Shown here piece after piece: positions 32,468 through 42,343 of a stretch of 64,000 nt of DNA. The notes below the pieces were generated by a model that searched no databases, was not told the origin of the DNA, and worked only from the letters and a program-made list of their open reading frames with translations. The translations under genes and the position numbers were made by a program. Source of the stretch: Asparagopsis taxiformis. Taxonomy: Eukaryota > Rhodophyta > Florideophyceae > Bonnemaisoniales > Bonnemaisoniaceae. Every line of letters begins with the position of its first letter. Position 1 is the stretch's first letter. The DNA is taken from assembly GCA_030407315.1 (NCBI GenBank), contig JALQPE010002070.1, positions 372,001 through 436,000 of the forward strand, in the 5' to 3' direction.

Positions 32468-33253
32468 TACCACCCCCAAACGAACGGGCAGGTGGAGCGC
32501 TACAACAGGACGATCCTGGCGATGCTGCGCAATTACGTGAACGAAAACCAGAACGACTGGGATCGATACGCATCGGCGTTAACGTTTGCGTACAACACGC
32601 ATGTGCATTCGAGCACGGGCACGACGCCCTTCGACTTGATTCTCACGAATCCACCGCCACCGTTGGCGCTACACACGTCGGTAACGAACCGCGAACTACC
32701 CGACGGGGGAGGACGAGCCACTTACGTTCGTGAGCTCGCCACAACGATGGATAACGCGTATCGAACGCTGAAGGCCGCGCAGGCACGTTATAAACGAAAT
32801 TTCGACAAACGAGTCCGTGTCTCGAATCGAAACATCCGCGCGGGAGAATACGTATTCATCGACCCGACGGACGGGACCACGAAGGGCACGAAGCTCGGCA
32901 ACCACGCGTTGGGACCGTTCCGCGTACTACGTAACGACGTACGAACGTTCGTCATCCAACGAGGAGACGTAGTTGAACGTGTCAACTCGGACCGCGTTGC
33001 GTACGCGCCAACGCCGGCGAACGCGCCCCCGCCGGAGCCATACGATGCCACCGAGGCAGACCTCGACAAGAACCGCGACGGTCCGGCGTATGTAGTAGAC
33101 GATCTACTGAACCATCGCGTAAACGATGACGGCACCCTAGACTTCCTCGTGAAGTGGGTCGGGTATCGTAACCCTACGTGGGAACCCCGCCGGAACGTAT
33201 CTGAAGAGAGCGTCTCTCGATACTTCGCACGCGTGCGACGAGCAACAACGTGA
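32468..33253 (+). pseudogene. pol: pol fragment 3: integrase C-terminus with chromodomain
   Basis: From 32468 the conserved YHPQTNGQVERYNRT block is in a new frame and carries the third catalytic residue (Glu of QVER). A typical integrase C-terminus follows (YNTHVHSSTGTTPF, GEYVFIDP, LGPFRVL). The last ~50 residues, about 33085-33235, form a chromodomain: VVDDLLNHRVNDDG, FLVKWVGY, PTWEPRRNVS. In chromoviruses this domain steers integration to histone-marked chromatin. The frame change at ~32466 is one extra or two missing bases. Confidence 0.88.
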
Positions 33254-35551
33254 AAGGCCACGACGGCCCCCGAAAACGCACGCGAGCGTCGGGTTAAGCG
33301 CACGCGTGCGCGACGTTGCACGATGCAACAAAGGCGACGAGCCGCACGAACGAGAAGCGAAGGCACAACGAGTGGCCGGGACGTCCACCCTTGCGTTGGG
33401 GGGGGCGCGGTGCGTGCTAGAGCCGTCGCTCTTTTCGTTTTCGACACCATACGTTGGTGGAGGCACGAGCGCCAACGAAAGATTGGACGACGAGTCCACG
33501 CGCGGACAATTCACACGATGTGAAGAGCCACGACTGGCTCGACAGCGTTGAGCCAGTCGTGCGGGCAAAGGTGACGACACCACGGGCCACGGACGGACAA
33601 CACGTCAGATTTTTCGCGCGAAAAAATTATACGTGGGCCAGCGGGCCATGGACGCACGGTACGAAAAATCGGGCCGATTACAGTGCGTTAATCCGGCCAA
33701 ATCTCGGGACACGCGTGCCCCGAAAATTTCGGAATTTCGGCATATCACGTGAGCCATCGTACGTCCCCGTGGACAACCGCTGACAACGAGTCGCATCGAC
33801 CAACGAGGTCAACGCCAAACAGCTCGCGAGCTAACGGCTACGTGACGCCGGAAGGCGGAGAAACGACGTAGGACGGACGCGTCCCTGGCGAAGATGGCAA
33901 CGGCCTCATTACGAAACATCCCGCACGAAGCGGAACGAAGCTATACGTTAGCTGACGAATTAGACCAACGGGTCTCAGCGCACGAAGCGCGCGAGTAAAG
34001 CGTGCGAACGACGAGCCAACGAGGCCGCGACGAAGGACGGCGAACCGTATCGCCATCGTGAGGCACGACGCCGAACGCGGTAGCCACGTACGGCAACCAC
34101 GGAATGACACAGCGGTGTCCTGCCACGCGGGCATAACGAACGACGCGCGGAAGCGAAAAGCCCGCCGGCCAGTCGAACGCACGTAACGAAACACGAATAC
34201 GCAACGGCGTACAAGCTGGTAGCCAACGTAAACGGCACAGCTGAAGGCAACAAGCCGACGAAAAGTTGGCTCACGTAACAGCCTCAAACGCCCGCGGGCA
34301 TGCGAAACGACTTCGTCAATCGCGTCCCCGTCGGGTTCGCAAGTCGAATGAACGAATACGCAACGGCGTAAAGGTCGAGCATTACGTATGCCCAGGTGCA
34401 CGTCGCACCACATAACGAACGAGCTAACGAAACGCTCCTCGGACGCCGCGGCGAACGACGCCGCCACGCGAAACGAACTAGCGCAACGGTTGCGCCACCG
34501 GCTAACGTGAAGCCGCGGGAACGTGAAGCGCGACGGCGCTAACGGTGTTAAAGGCCATACGAAAAGCCAAGCCCGCCGGCAAAAACGTTGTCTACGGAAC
34601 TGCGACGCACCACGACGCACTGCCGCGTACACGCAACGGCGTGAAACGTCAAGCCAACTCACGCGCGAGTCAGCCTGACGCTTAGCGAATTTTCCGTCCA
34701 GCTCATCGGAGCAAATTAAAATTGGCACCGACGTGCTACGTGCCAGAGAGCTCGAATGCTCAACGAAATTCGACACCCGACGGGGTTATCCGCACGAGGA
34801 ACGACGGCGGAAACGAATTCCGAGATAGTTACAAAATGATAACGCCACTGGCCAACGTGAAGCCGCGGCAACGCGAAGCGCGACGGCGCTAATGACGTCA
34901 ACGGCTATACGAAAAGCCAAGCCCGCCGGCCACCACGTCGTCAACGAAACCGCAACGTACTGCGACGAATTACTGCGTACACGCCGCGGCGTAGAACGTC
35001 AAACCGACTCACGCGCACGTCGGTCTGACGTTCGACGAATTTTCCGCCAAGCTCATCGGAGCAAAATTAAAATCGGCACCGATGTGCTACGCGCTTAGGA
35101 GCTCGAATGCTCAACGAAATGCGACACCCGACGGGGTTATTCGAACGAGAAACGACGGCGAAAACGATTCCTGAGTTAGTTACTAAATGATACGCGCGCC
35201 AACGGGCTCTAAGACCGAGGTTAACGTACCACTCGCAGTGAAAAGCCGCCGCTACGCGCCGCCGCTTTGCCGAATAATTGCGTGTGATACGAACCTGCCA
35301 ACGGGCACGCGCCGCCGCGAACTCGAACCACGGGCTACGTAAGCCATACGACACCCGACGGGGTAGACGCCACAACAAAAAAATTGTGGGGAGGGGCTTA
35401 ACGCTAAACCCCTCCTCTCCTGCAGACGACCTGCCAAACGCAAATTACGAAGCTCAACGGAGCCATGCGATTACGCAAAGAAACAAGACGAAGTTTACGA
35501 AGCAATACGATGCTAGAGCCGACGTGGCCTACGAACTAACCTAGGAACGAC
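33254..35551. repeat. Non-coding spacer of the element with a ~350-bp tandem duplication
   Basis: Between the integrase stop and the end of the antisense gene. Two diverged copies of a ~350-bp unit lie head to tail at about 34505-34855 and 34855-35205. Shared marks are AAGCCAAGCCCGCCGG, GCTCATCGGAGCAAA and CGACACCCGACGGGGTTAT. Long frames here (for example minus 33838-34776 from a GTG) reflect few stops and look spurious. Confidence 0.6.
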
Positions 35552-37780
35552 CTAGTAGCGACGAGAACGCTTGCCCGCAGGGTCATACGGACCAGGGCCT
35601 TCGCCGCGGCTATCGTGGCTGCGGCTGCGAGTGGGCTGAACGAAGCCCGGCGCGTACGGATCGACGGTCTGCGAGACCACGGGGGCTCGCTCGCGACGAG
35701 ACGCGGGATCCCTAGCGTAAGGATCCGCAGTCCCGTGACTGCGCGTATCCGAAGGGCGCGCCGGAGCGGGGTCGCGTGGCAGGTACGCCGCTGCGTGACC
35801 ATACCCGACGGGGTCGCCGAAGCCGCCGCCACTCGCGTAACCGTACGGTTCATTACGAACGCCAACGGGCGGCGCGTAACTACGAGTCGCCGCGGCGAGA
35901 CGCTCCGAAATCGCGCGTTCCGTTGCCAAGCGGGCAGTCAGGTCCAACGTCTGGGCCCTGAACTCTTCGGCTGCGCGAGCCACGGACGAGATGAGGGAAC
36001 GGATAACCCAGCCGTCCGCACGAGGCGGAGCGGACATCGACGTACCGAGAAGCCGACGGGCATCCTCATCGGAGACGCGGTCGTCCAGGCTCACGAAGCG
36101 TGGCGCGCGTTCGGCCGGCGTGGCCACATTCGGACGACCGACCTGGGCAACGTTGCCCTGTTCCGTAGCCTCGCGTGGCACGACCTCTCGAGGTTCCGGC
36201 GCACGCGGCGCTTCGTTTTGACGGCCACGACGGCCAGAACGTGTCCCTCGGGGGCGCTCGTTGCCCCCGAGGCCGCCGAAATAACCGGCACGATTGCCAC
36301 GACGGCGTTCGGAACGGGAAGCGACCCGCGGCACGTAAGCCCCATCGCTACGAACGGAGACGAACTCCTGGTTATCGCCGCTTGCGTAATCGGGACGTAT
36401 AACCCGATACTCCGGCCCCAACGCAAGGGCGCCGCGAACCTCAGCCAACGCGCTGGTAACGGAGACGAACGTGTCGGAACCGTCCACCGGGATTGCACGA
36501 AGCATCTCGTAATCGGCCAGGAAGTCCAACGTGGACTCCGGCAGCAGGCACGCGCGCCCGAACACACGACGTTCCACGAACAGCGAGCACGCGAGCATCG
36601 CTGCGTGTTCGATGTCCACGGCCATGAGGAAACGTTCCTTCACGGGGGCAGGCGCGTCCTTCACGGCATCGGTGAAATAATGTACCACGCGTGGTAATAA
36701 CGTGGACGACCCACGGGGGTACGGAAACTCCTCTACTACATCCGGCAACGGCGGGAAGTAGAGCTCGCTCGGGACGACCCACGGAGCTGACGCGTGCGAC
36801 ACACGATAGTCGTCCGCGTTCACGTGGCGGAGAGCGAAGTGGTCATCGTACGACACGACGCTTTTGGAGATGACGCTCAACGAGAGAGCAGTCTTCCATT
36901 CGGCACGTTGCCTTTCGGAAAGTGTCCGCGGACATACGAATACGGACGACACCGAGATGAACGGCGGTTCCTCGGGCGTCCCCTTCCATAAGTATGCGTC
37001 CATACGGTCGACGTAGATCGCGTCGTTGACGTCACGCAACCACGAGCGGTCGCAACGTATCGACGCCGGGATCTGGTAACGTTCCGATCCCGGCGGCCCG
37101 TTGGCGAAACGACGCCCGGCTGCTCGCCCCCACGTATCTTCGGCGGAACGCATATAGTCGACGACCGCGCGGGCGTCCAGACGATCTCTAGCCAACGTGG
37201 CGAGATCGTCATCCGTGATACCCACGCGGGGCAACGCAGCCCACGCGTGGGTCAGGACGCCTACGTTTAGCGCCGCACCGCCACGTGAGGCGGTGCCGAC
37301 TGTCCCAACGGGGTCACCACCCTCCGGCGAGGGGTCCTGGCGAGGAGAACGCGGCGAGCCATCACGACGAGGCACGCCCGTGCGGGCCGCCGCCACAGCA
37401 CGACGCGAACGAGCGGCCGCTGCCATCGCGGCTACACCCATCGAAGGGGCCGCGGCATCCGGAATGATGGGTGACGAATTCCCCGAGTCGGACGCCGTTG
37501 CGTCATCATCACGTGGGGCGACGGCCCTAGCAGCCTCGGCAGGCGTCACGGAAGCCACCAGGCGAGACGGAGCCATCGGGCGAGACGAAGAGGCGACGGC
37601 CTGCGAAGCAACGGCTTCTCCCGCCCTCACGGATGGGGCGGGCGCGACGGACGCTTCCGTCGCTGGCGGCGCACCGGCCCCGACGAGGGAGGGAGCGCCC
37701 TGCGAAGGGGTTCTCGCTCCACCTCCAGCAGAGCCGGCGGGCCGCGGGGTGTTAGCATCGGTACTGCGAGTCGTAACCAT
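35552..37780 (-). CDS. Antisense accessory protein (aORF) of the family-A retrotransposon, unknown family
   Basis: 742 residues from the first ATG (37780), on the strand opposite gag-pol, between pol and the 3' LTR. I do not recognise the family. Regions in order: a Pro/Ala/Ser-rich disordered N-terminus (~1-190); a central globular part (~195-480; RCDRSWLRDVNDAIYVDRMD, EEPPFISV, FVCPRTLSERQRAEWK, LPRVVHYFTDAVKD, HAAMLACSLFVERRVFGRA); an Arg/Gly-rich stretch (RRRGNRAGYFGGLGG) suggesting RNA binding; a helical segment near 600-650; a Gly/Tyr/Pro-rich tail ending KRSRRY, a possible nuclear signal. The frame also stays open ~48 codons upstream of the ATG and there encodes a hydrophobic segment. 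A TATA-like box lies at 37988-37995. Copies occur at 41869-42343 plus 50979-52867, at 48005-49711 and at 54172-55145. They differ mostly at silent sites, so the protein is or was functional. Confidence 0.75.
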   Translation of the reverse strand: MVTTRSTDANTPRPAGSAGGGARTPSQGAPSLVGAGAPPATEASVAPAPSVRAGEAVASQAVASSSRPMAPSRLVASVTPAEAARAVAPRDDDATASDSGNSSPIIPDAAAPSMGVAAMAAAARSRRAVAAARTGVPRRDGSPRSPRQDPSPEGGDPVGTVGTASRGGAALNVGVLTHAWAALPRVGITDDDLATLARDRLDARAVVDYMRSAEDTWGRAAGRRFANGPPGSERYQIPASIRCDRSWLRDVNDAIYVDRMDAYLWKGTPEEPPFISVSSVFVCPRTLSERQRAEWKTALSLSVISKSVVSYDDHFALRHVNADDYRVSHASAPWVVPSELYFPPLPDVVEEFPYPRGSSTLLPRVVHYFTDAVKDAPAPVKERFLMAVDIEHAAMLACSLFVERRVFGRACLLPESTLDFLADYEMLRAIPVDGSDTFVSVTSALAEVRGALALGPEYRVIRPDYASGDNQEFVSVRSDGAYVPRVASRSERRRGNRAGYFGGLGGNERPRGTRSGRRGRQNEAPRAPEPREVVPREATEQGNVAQVGRPNVATPAERAPRFVSLDDRVSDEDARRLLGTSMSAPPRADGWVIRSLISSVARAAEEFRAQTLDLTARLATERAISERLAAATRSYAPPVGVRNEPYGYASGGGFGDPVGYGHAAAYLPRDPAPARPSDTRSHGTADPYARDPASRRERAPVVSQTVDPYAPGFVQPTRSRSHDSRGEGPGPYDPAGKRSRRY

Positions 37781-37987
37781 CGTGGTTACGCTGTACACGA
37801 TAATTACGACGAGTGCAACGAGCACGACGACGAGAGCCACGCGGGCTAAACGGAACAAGAGAACGAAAGGAACGGAGGTAGTAGTACCCAGCGGGGGAAG
37901 AGGATAAGGGAGAACGAAAGGCAACGGCCTGGATGACGATGGTGAGAGGAAGGGTGAGCGACGATCGCTATCACGTTAAGCCGCCGC

Positions 37988-37995
37988 TTAAATAT
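37988..37995 (-). promoter_or_regulatory. TATA-like box upstream of the antisense gene
   Basis: On the minus strand GATATTTAAGCGGCGG, about 210 nt before the ATG. Equivalent boxes in other copies are TTATTTAAG at 53953-53961 (+) and the same motif at 49923-49931 (minus). In copy R1 it is degraded (GCATTAAG, near 41800). Position and conservation suggest the antisense gene's own promoter. Confidence 0.5.
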
Positions 37996-38182
37996 CCTTC
38001 GGACGACCGTTGTCGACATGCCCGCTGGCAGATTCACGAAAAGGCCGCGGCCTGCGCTCGTATCGCGCTGAATTGAAGCACACCCGCGTGGTGGAATTGG
38101 ACACTGCATCCGTTGCAGGAAAACGCCTAAGCGAGGCATTGACGTACGACGCCAACGGGCGGGCCGCGATGATTACGAAAGA

Positions 38183-38208
38183 GCCGGAGCGCACGCGCGC
38201 GCTCCGGC
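38183..38208 (+). other. GC-rich hairpin upstream of the purine tract
   Basis: GCCGGAGCGC and GCGCTCCGGC form a perfect 10-bp stem with a 6-nt loop. It recurs, slightly changed, in the other family-A copies. Confidence 0.55.
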
Positions 38209-38257
38209 GCCGTGGCGATTCGATCAGCCAACCGGGCCATGTACGTTTCAACGAGAT

Positions 38258-38297
38258 TTTTCGGGACAACTGCCACGTCCGCAGTTGTACCCGAAAA
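38258..38297 (+). other. Conserved long hairpin near the 3' LTR
   Basis: TTTTCGGGACAACTGC pairs with GCAGTTGTACCCGAAAA (16 bp, one bulge) around a 7-nt loop CACGTCC. The R1 copy (41497-41536) keeps the pairing with changed bases. It lies ~80 nt before the 3' LTR and may be a packaging, dimerisation or 3'-processing structure. Confidence 0.55.
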
Positions 38298-38360
38298 GGC
38301 GCCACGGCCCCGTGTCTCAGGCGCGTCCTGACGGGCCTCGCGTGGCCGGGACGTCCACGT

Positions 38361-38375
38361 GTGGGGGTGGGGCTG
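38361..38375 (+). other. Polypurine tract
   Basis: GTGGGGGTGGGGC immediately before the 3' LTR is the expected primer site for plus-strand DNA synthesis. The reverse copy R1 has the complementary tract at about 41419-41433. Confidence 0.7.
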
Positions 38376-39035
38376 TGTAGTATACGTGGCAATTCCGAAA
38401 TTGCAAATATTTACGTTTTTCCGCGGAATTCGAATCTCGGCGGACACGACCGGCGACAGCAATGAACGAACATTGCTGGCGCATGCGCGCGCGCAACCTG
38501 CACACGTGTGCAACGAACGTATTGCAAACGGCCAACGGACCAACGGGTCCCTACGTGTGACCCACAAGGTCCCTTCCCATTCGGGGACGTTACGAGCAGT
38601 GTTTACACTGTAAAGCGATGCCATCGTGGCTATATAGGTATTGGCATCGTGCCGGGAGGGAAAGGGGACAAGACAACGATCGAGCAACGGCTCTAGTCTA
38701 CGACTGACTTCTACGTTTTACGTTTACGTTCTGCCTAACGAGGCTTCGTCTCCGTCGAGCTGCGTACTCCCTACCCATCGCCGCACGTAAGGCTGATTGC
38801 GTGTAGTGCCTCCGGGCTTGGTTGAGAGCGCCTCCGGTGACGTACCACCTCGTTTGCTAACGTAATCCTCGCGTGGATTGTTGCGTCGTGACGCTCGTGT
38901 CTACTCGCTAACCACTCTACCTTCTACCGTTCTAACAATACAGTCAAACACCAGCGGGTGGACTGCTCGTTTCGTTTCGTAAGGACAGCGTGTCCGTAGC
39001 TCGTACCAGCTATCTAGAACTAACGTGGTTCCACA
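38376..39035 (+). repeat. 3' LTR of the complete family-A element
   Basis: 660 bp, the same length as the 5' LTR, with about three differences seen by eye. It is followed by the GTCTT duplication at 39036-39040. Confidence 0.93.
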
Positions 39036-39040
39036 GTCTT

Positions 39041-39057
39041 TAACCTGTAGTCCAGTA
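39041..39057 (-). pseudogene. Short copia pol sliver between two insertions
   Basis: This copia DNA and the adjoining duplication bases separate the complete element from the next solo LTR. On the minus strand it supplies the missing codons between the two main copia pol fragments, in frame. Confidence 0.6.
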
Positions 39058-39062
39058 AAGGC

Positions 39063-39729
39063 TGTAGTATACGTGGCAATTCCGATATTGCCAATATTTA
39101 CGTTTTCCGCGGAATTCGAATTTCGGCGGACACGACCGGCGACAGCAATGCACGAACATTGCTGGCGCATGCGCGCGCGCAACCGGCACACGTGTGCAAC
39201 GAACGTACTGGCAACGGCCAACGGACCAACGGGTCCCTACGTGCGACCCACAAGGTCCTTTCCCATTCGGGGACGTTATGAGCAGTGTTTACACTGTAAA
39301 GCGATGCCATCGTGGCTATATAGGTATTGGCATCGTGCCGGGAGGGAAAGGGGATAATTCATCGAACGAGCAACGGCTCTAGTCTACGACTGACTTCTAC
39401 GTTTACGTTTACGTTTTGCCTAACGAGGCTTCGTCTCCGTTGAGCTGCGTACTCCCTACCCATCGCCGCACGTAAGGCTGATTGCGTGTAGTGCCTCCGG
39501 GCTTGGTTGAGAGCGCCTCCGGTGACGTGCCACCTCGTTCGTTAACGTAGTCCACGCGTGGATCGTTCGTCGTGACGCCCGTGTCTACCTGCTAACCTAT
39601 TCTCTACCCTATCCTCTATCTGCTACCAAACATACAGTCAAAACACCAGCGGGTGGACTTATTCGTTTCGTTAAGGACAGCGTGTCCGTGGCTCGTACCA
39701 GCTACTTCTAGAACTAACGTTGTTCCACA
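39063..39729 (+). repeat. Solo LTR, family A
   Basis: 667 bp with TGTAG...CCACA ends. It is flanked on both sides by AAGGC (39058-39062 and 39730-39734), so it is an independent insertion reduced to one LTR by recombination. Confidence 0.9.
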
Positions 39730-39734
39730 AAGGC

Positions 39735-40084
39735 AATGGACCCTTTCTCGGGATCTGTGGTGTCAAAGGTAGAAACTGTCATGTATTGGGATGACTGTTC
39801 GAATTTCTTCGTACCGAAGCGAATCATGTAGTCAACGTAAGAACCAGATATCTCTACCAGTCTGTTCCCGATATGTTTGAAAAATAATGAGAAATCTCCT
39901 GTAGTTTGCTTCATTCGGAAGTCTTTGAAATGGTGGGAGTGTAATGTTTCACCCCAATAGTCACCAGCGTCTTTGAATCCATAAAAAGGATTTATGACTT
40001 GTAGAAGTTCTCCGTGATTCAACTCCATGATTTTTGATTTAATAAACACGTCACGCTTTAATTTAGATGCAGACTGTAGGTAAG
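39735..40084 (-). pseudogene. Ty1/copia reverse transcriptase fragment
   Basis: Minus-strand frame with copia RT hallmarks: TYLQSASKLKRDVFIK, then LLQVINPFYGFKDAGDYWGETL and LVEISGSYVDYMIRFG, where the last replaces the usual YVDD catalytic box (YVDY). It continues the pol remnant at 24777-25560. It is cut at 40084 by the reverse family-A element R1. The changed YVDD box and the neighbouring stops show it is inactive. Confidence 0.82.
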
Positions 40085-41418
40085 TGTGGAACGATAGTTC
40101 GGTAGACGAAGTAGCTGGTATGAGCCAGTGGACACGCTGTCCTTTAAACGAAACAACGAACAGTGCCACCCGCTGGTGTTTGACTGTTGTCATACCACGG
40201 AGTGGTCTGCCCTGGTGGGGTCGTGTCAACATCCTATTGGACGACCCCGGTTCGGGAATAACCAATGGAAACAGCGTCGCTGTACCTCAGACCAGTGAGG
40301 GAGAGGGACCCGTTGGGACAACTAAAGACCCCACAAGGGGCAAATTTTAACTAAGCTGACTCAGCTAACTTTACACTGTAATACTAACAGTCGGTGATCT
40401 CGCGGGTTCCCGCAGTCGCCATAATCAGGGATCTGATTGGTGCACATAAGGATATTTATTCCTAACTGTCTACCTACCCTAACTGTTTACAGTAACTTAA
40501 TTTAGTATAAAATGCCTCTGGATTAGCCAGAGTGCTTAACCTTTAGAGGTAACGTAAACTCACGTGGAATTTACGACTCCACTGAACAGTGTTTGCATTG
40601 CTCTATTCCATCCTTCCAGGACGAATTAGCTTTAGCTATACAGCTCGACGGGTTACGTCTTTCGCACCATCAATACGCACTTCGTGCGTGAGCACCCCCA
40701 ACCTTCACCCGGTATTACCGGCAGACCTTTCGTGGTATACTCGCCATTGGCGGTTGACGCAAGATTCGCTTGCTCTACTACACTACCGAGGCTCGGGACA
40801 CCTGTAGGGTGGTTTTGCCGCTTTGCGGATTTTCTACCTACTACAACTGTATTGGTAGGTAGGAAGGTAGAGTAGAAGGTTAGCGAGTAGACACGAGCGT
40901 CACGACGCAACAATCCACGCGAGGATTACGTCCAGTAAACGAGGTGGCACGTCACCGGAGGCGCTCTCGATCAAACCCGTAGGCACGACACGCGATCAGC
41001 CTCACGTGTGGCGATGGGTAGGGAGTGCGCGGCTCGACGGAAACGCAGCCTCGTTAGGCGGAAACGTAAAACGTAAACGTAGAAGTCAGTCGTAGACTAG
41101 AGCCGTTGCTCGTTCTTCCGCTTGTCCCCGTTCCCTCCCGGCACGACGCCAATACCTATTGAGCCACGATGGCATCGCATTACAGTGTAATCACTGTTCG
41201 TAACGTCCCCGAATGGGAAAGGACCTTGTGGGTCGCGCGTGTGGACCCGTTGGTCCGTTGGCCGCGTGCCAGTCCGTTCACTGCACACATGTGCCGATCG
41301 CGCGCGCGCATGCGCCAGCAATGCTCGTGCATTGCTGTCGCTGGTCGTGTCCGCCGAAATTAGAATTCCGCGGAAATCGAAAATATTAGCCATTTTCGAA
41401 TTGGCCACGTATACTACA
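40085..41418 (-). repeat. Family-A LTR in reverse orientation (3' LTR of copy R1), interrupted
   Basis: It reads TGTGGAACG at 40085 and ends CACGTATACTACA at 41418, the complement of the family-A LTR ends. About 670 bp of LTR remain after discounting the solo LTR at 40188-40845 and its duplicated ACTGT. The left flank is GTAAG (40080-40084); no partner duplication is visible because the right side of R1 is lost. Confidence 0.85.
40188..40845 (+). repeat. Solo LTR of a different retrotransposon family (family B)
   Basis: 658 bp, TGTCATACC...CTACTACA, flanked by ACTGT at 40183-40187 and 40846-40850. A TATA-like GTATAAAATG lies near 40506-40515. It shares no obvious sequence with family A or with the copia LTR. 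No internal region of this family is in the window. Confidence 0.85.
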
Positions 41419-41868
41419 CAGCCTCACCCCCACACGTGGACGTCCCGGCCACGCGTGGCCCGTCAGGACTCGTCGGAGACACGGGGCCTTGGCGCCTTTT
41501 CGGGTACAATCGCGGACGTGGCGGTTGTCCCGACAGATCTCGCTTAACCGAACGCGGCCCGGTTGGCCAATCGGTTGGCCACGGTGCCGGAGCGCGCGCG
41601 TGCGCTCCCGCCTCTTCGTAATCATCGGGGCCCGCCCGTTGGCATCGTTTTACAATGCCTCACGTAGGCGTCCCTTGCAATCGAATGCAATTTCCGGTTC
41701 CACCACGCGGGTGAGGTTCGAATCAGCGTGATTCGCGCGCTGGCCGCGGTCATCTCGCGTATTTCGTGCCAACGGGCATTGCGACAACGGTCGCTGGAGC
41801 ATTAAGCCGCAGCTCAGACGCCGGAGCGTTCGTCACTTCTCCATCCACCACCCTCATCACTTAGGCCG

Positions 41869-42343
41869 TTGCCACTTCGTTCCGTCAACTCGCCCTGCAT
41901 TGGCTCGCAGCCCCTTTTCGTTCTCTTCTTCTCTCGTCTCGCCCGCGTGGCTCTTCTCTTCGTGCTCGCTGCACTTTTTGCTTTCGTCGCGTACACGGTA
42001 ACCACGATAGTTAACACGCGTAGTACCGATACCAACACTCCGCGGCCCGCTGGCTCTGCTGGAGGTGGAGCGAGGAACCCTTCGCAGGGCGCTCCCTCCC
42101 TCGCCAGGGTCGGTGCGCCGCCAGCGACGGAAGCGTCCGTCGCACCCGCCCCATCCGTTAGGGAGGCTCAAACTGGTGTTCCACAGGCCGTTGCCTCTTC
42201 GTCTCGCCCGGTGGCTTCGTCTCGCCCGATGGCTTCTGCAACGCCTGTCGAGGCTGCCAAGGCTGATGCTCCGCGCGACGCTGACACAATGGCGTCAGAC
42301 TCAGGGAATTCGTCACCCATAATCCCGGAAGTCGCAGCCCCGT
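41869..42343 (+). pseudogene. Antisense gene (aORF) of copy R1, N-terminal part
   Basis: Same frame as the N-terminus of the 742-residue protein, here on the plus strand because R1 is reversed. It includes the hydrophobic segment and the Pro/Ala-rich region. The ATG used by other copies is ATA here and the TATA-like box is degraded, so expression is doubtful. It is cut at 42343 by copy F2 and resumes at 50979, in frame, after the CCCGT duplication. Confidence 0.75.

Larger units (their letters stand above)
25566..39035 (+). mobile_element. Complete Ty3/gypsy chromodomain retrotransposon with an extra antisense gene (family A)
   Basis: A 13,470-bp element with two 660-bp LTRs, TG...CA ends and a 5-bp duplication GTCTT, inserted into a copia pol gene. 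Order: 5' LTR, gag, -1 frameshift, protease, RT, RNase H, integrase, chromodomain, a 2.3-kb spacer, a 742-codon gene on the opposite strand, hairpins, purine tract, 3' LTR. The two LTRs differ at only about three bases that I could spot (25714-25715 and 25921 against the second LTR), so the insertion is recent. pol nevertheless has three frame breaks, so this copy probably needed help in trans or contains sequencing errors. Domain order (RT-RNase H-integrase-chromodomain) makes it a chromovirus-type gypsy element. Confidence 0.93.

Noticed and set aside
33838..34776. 312-codon minus-strand frame in the retrotransposon spacer
   Set aside because: It starts with GTG, covers part of a tandem duplication and has no family resemblance; stop-poor GC-rich DNA explains it.
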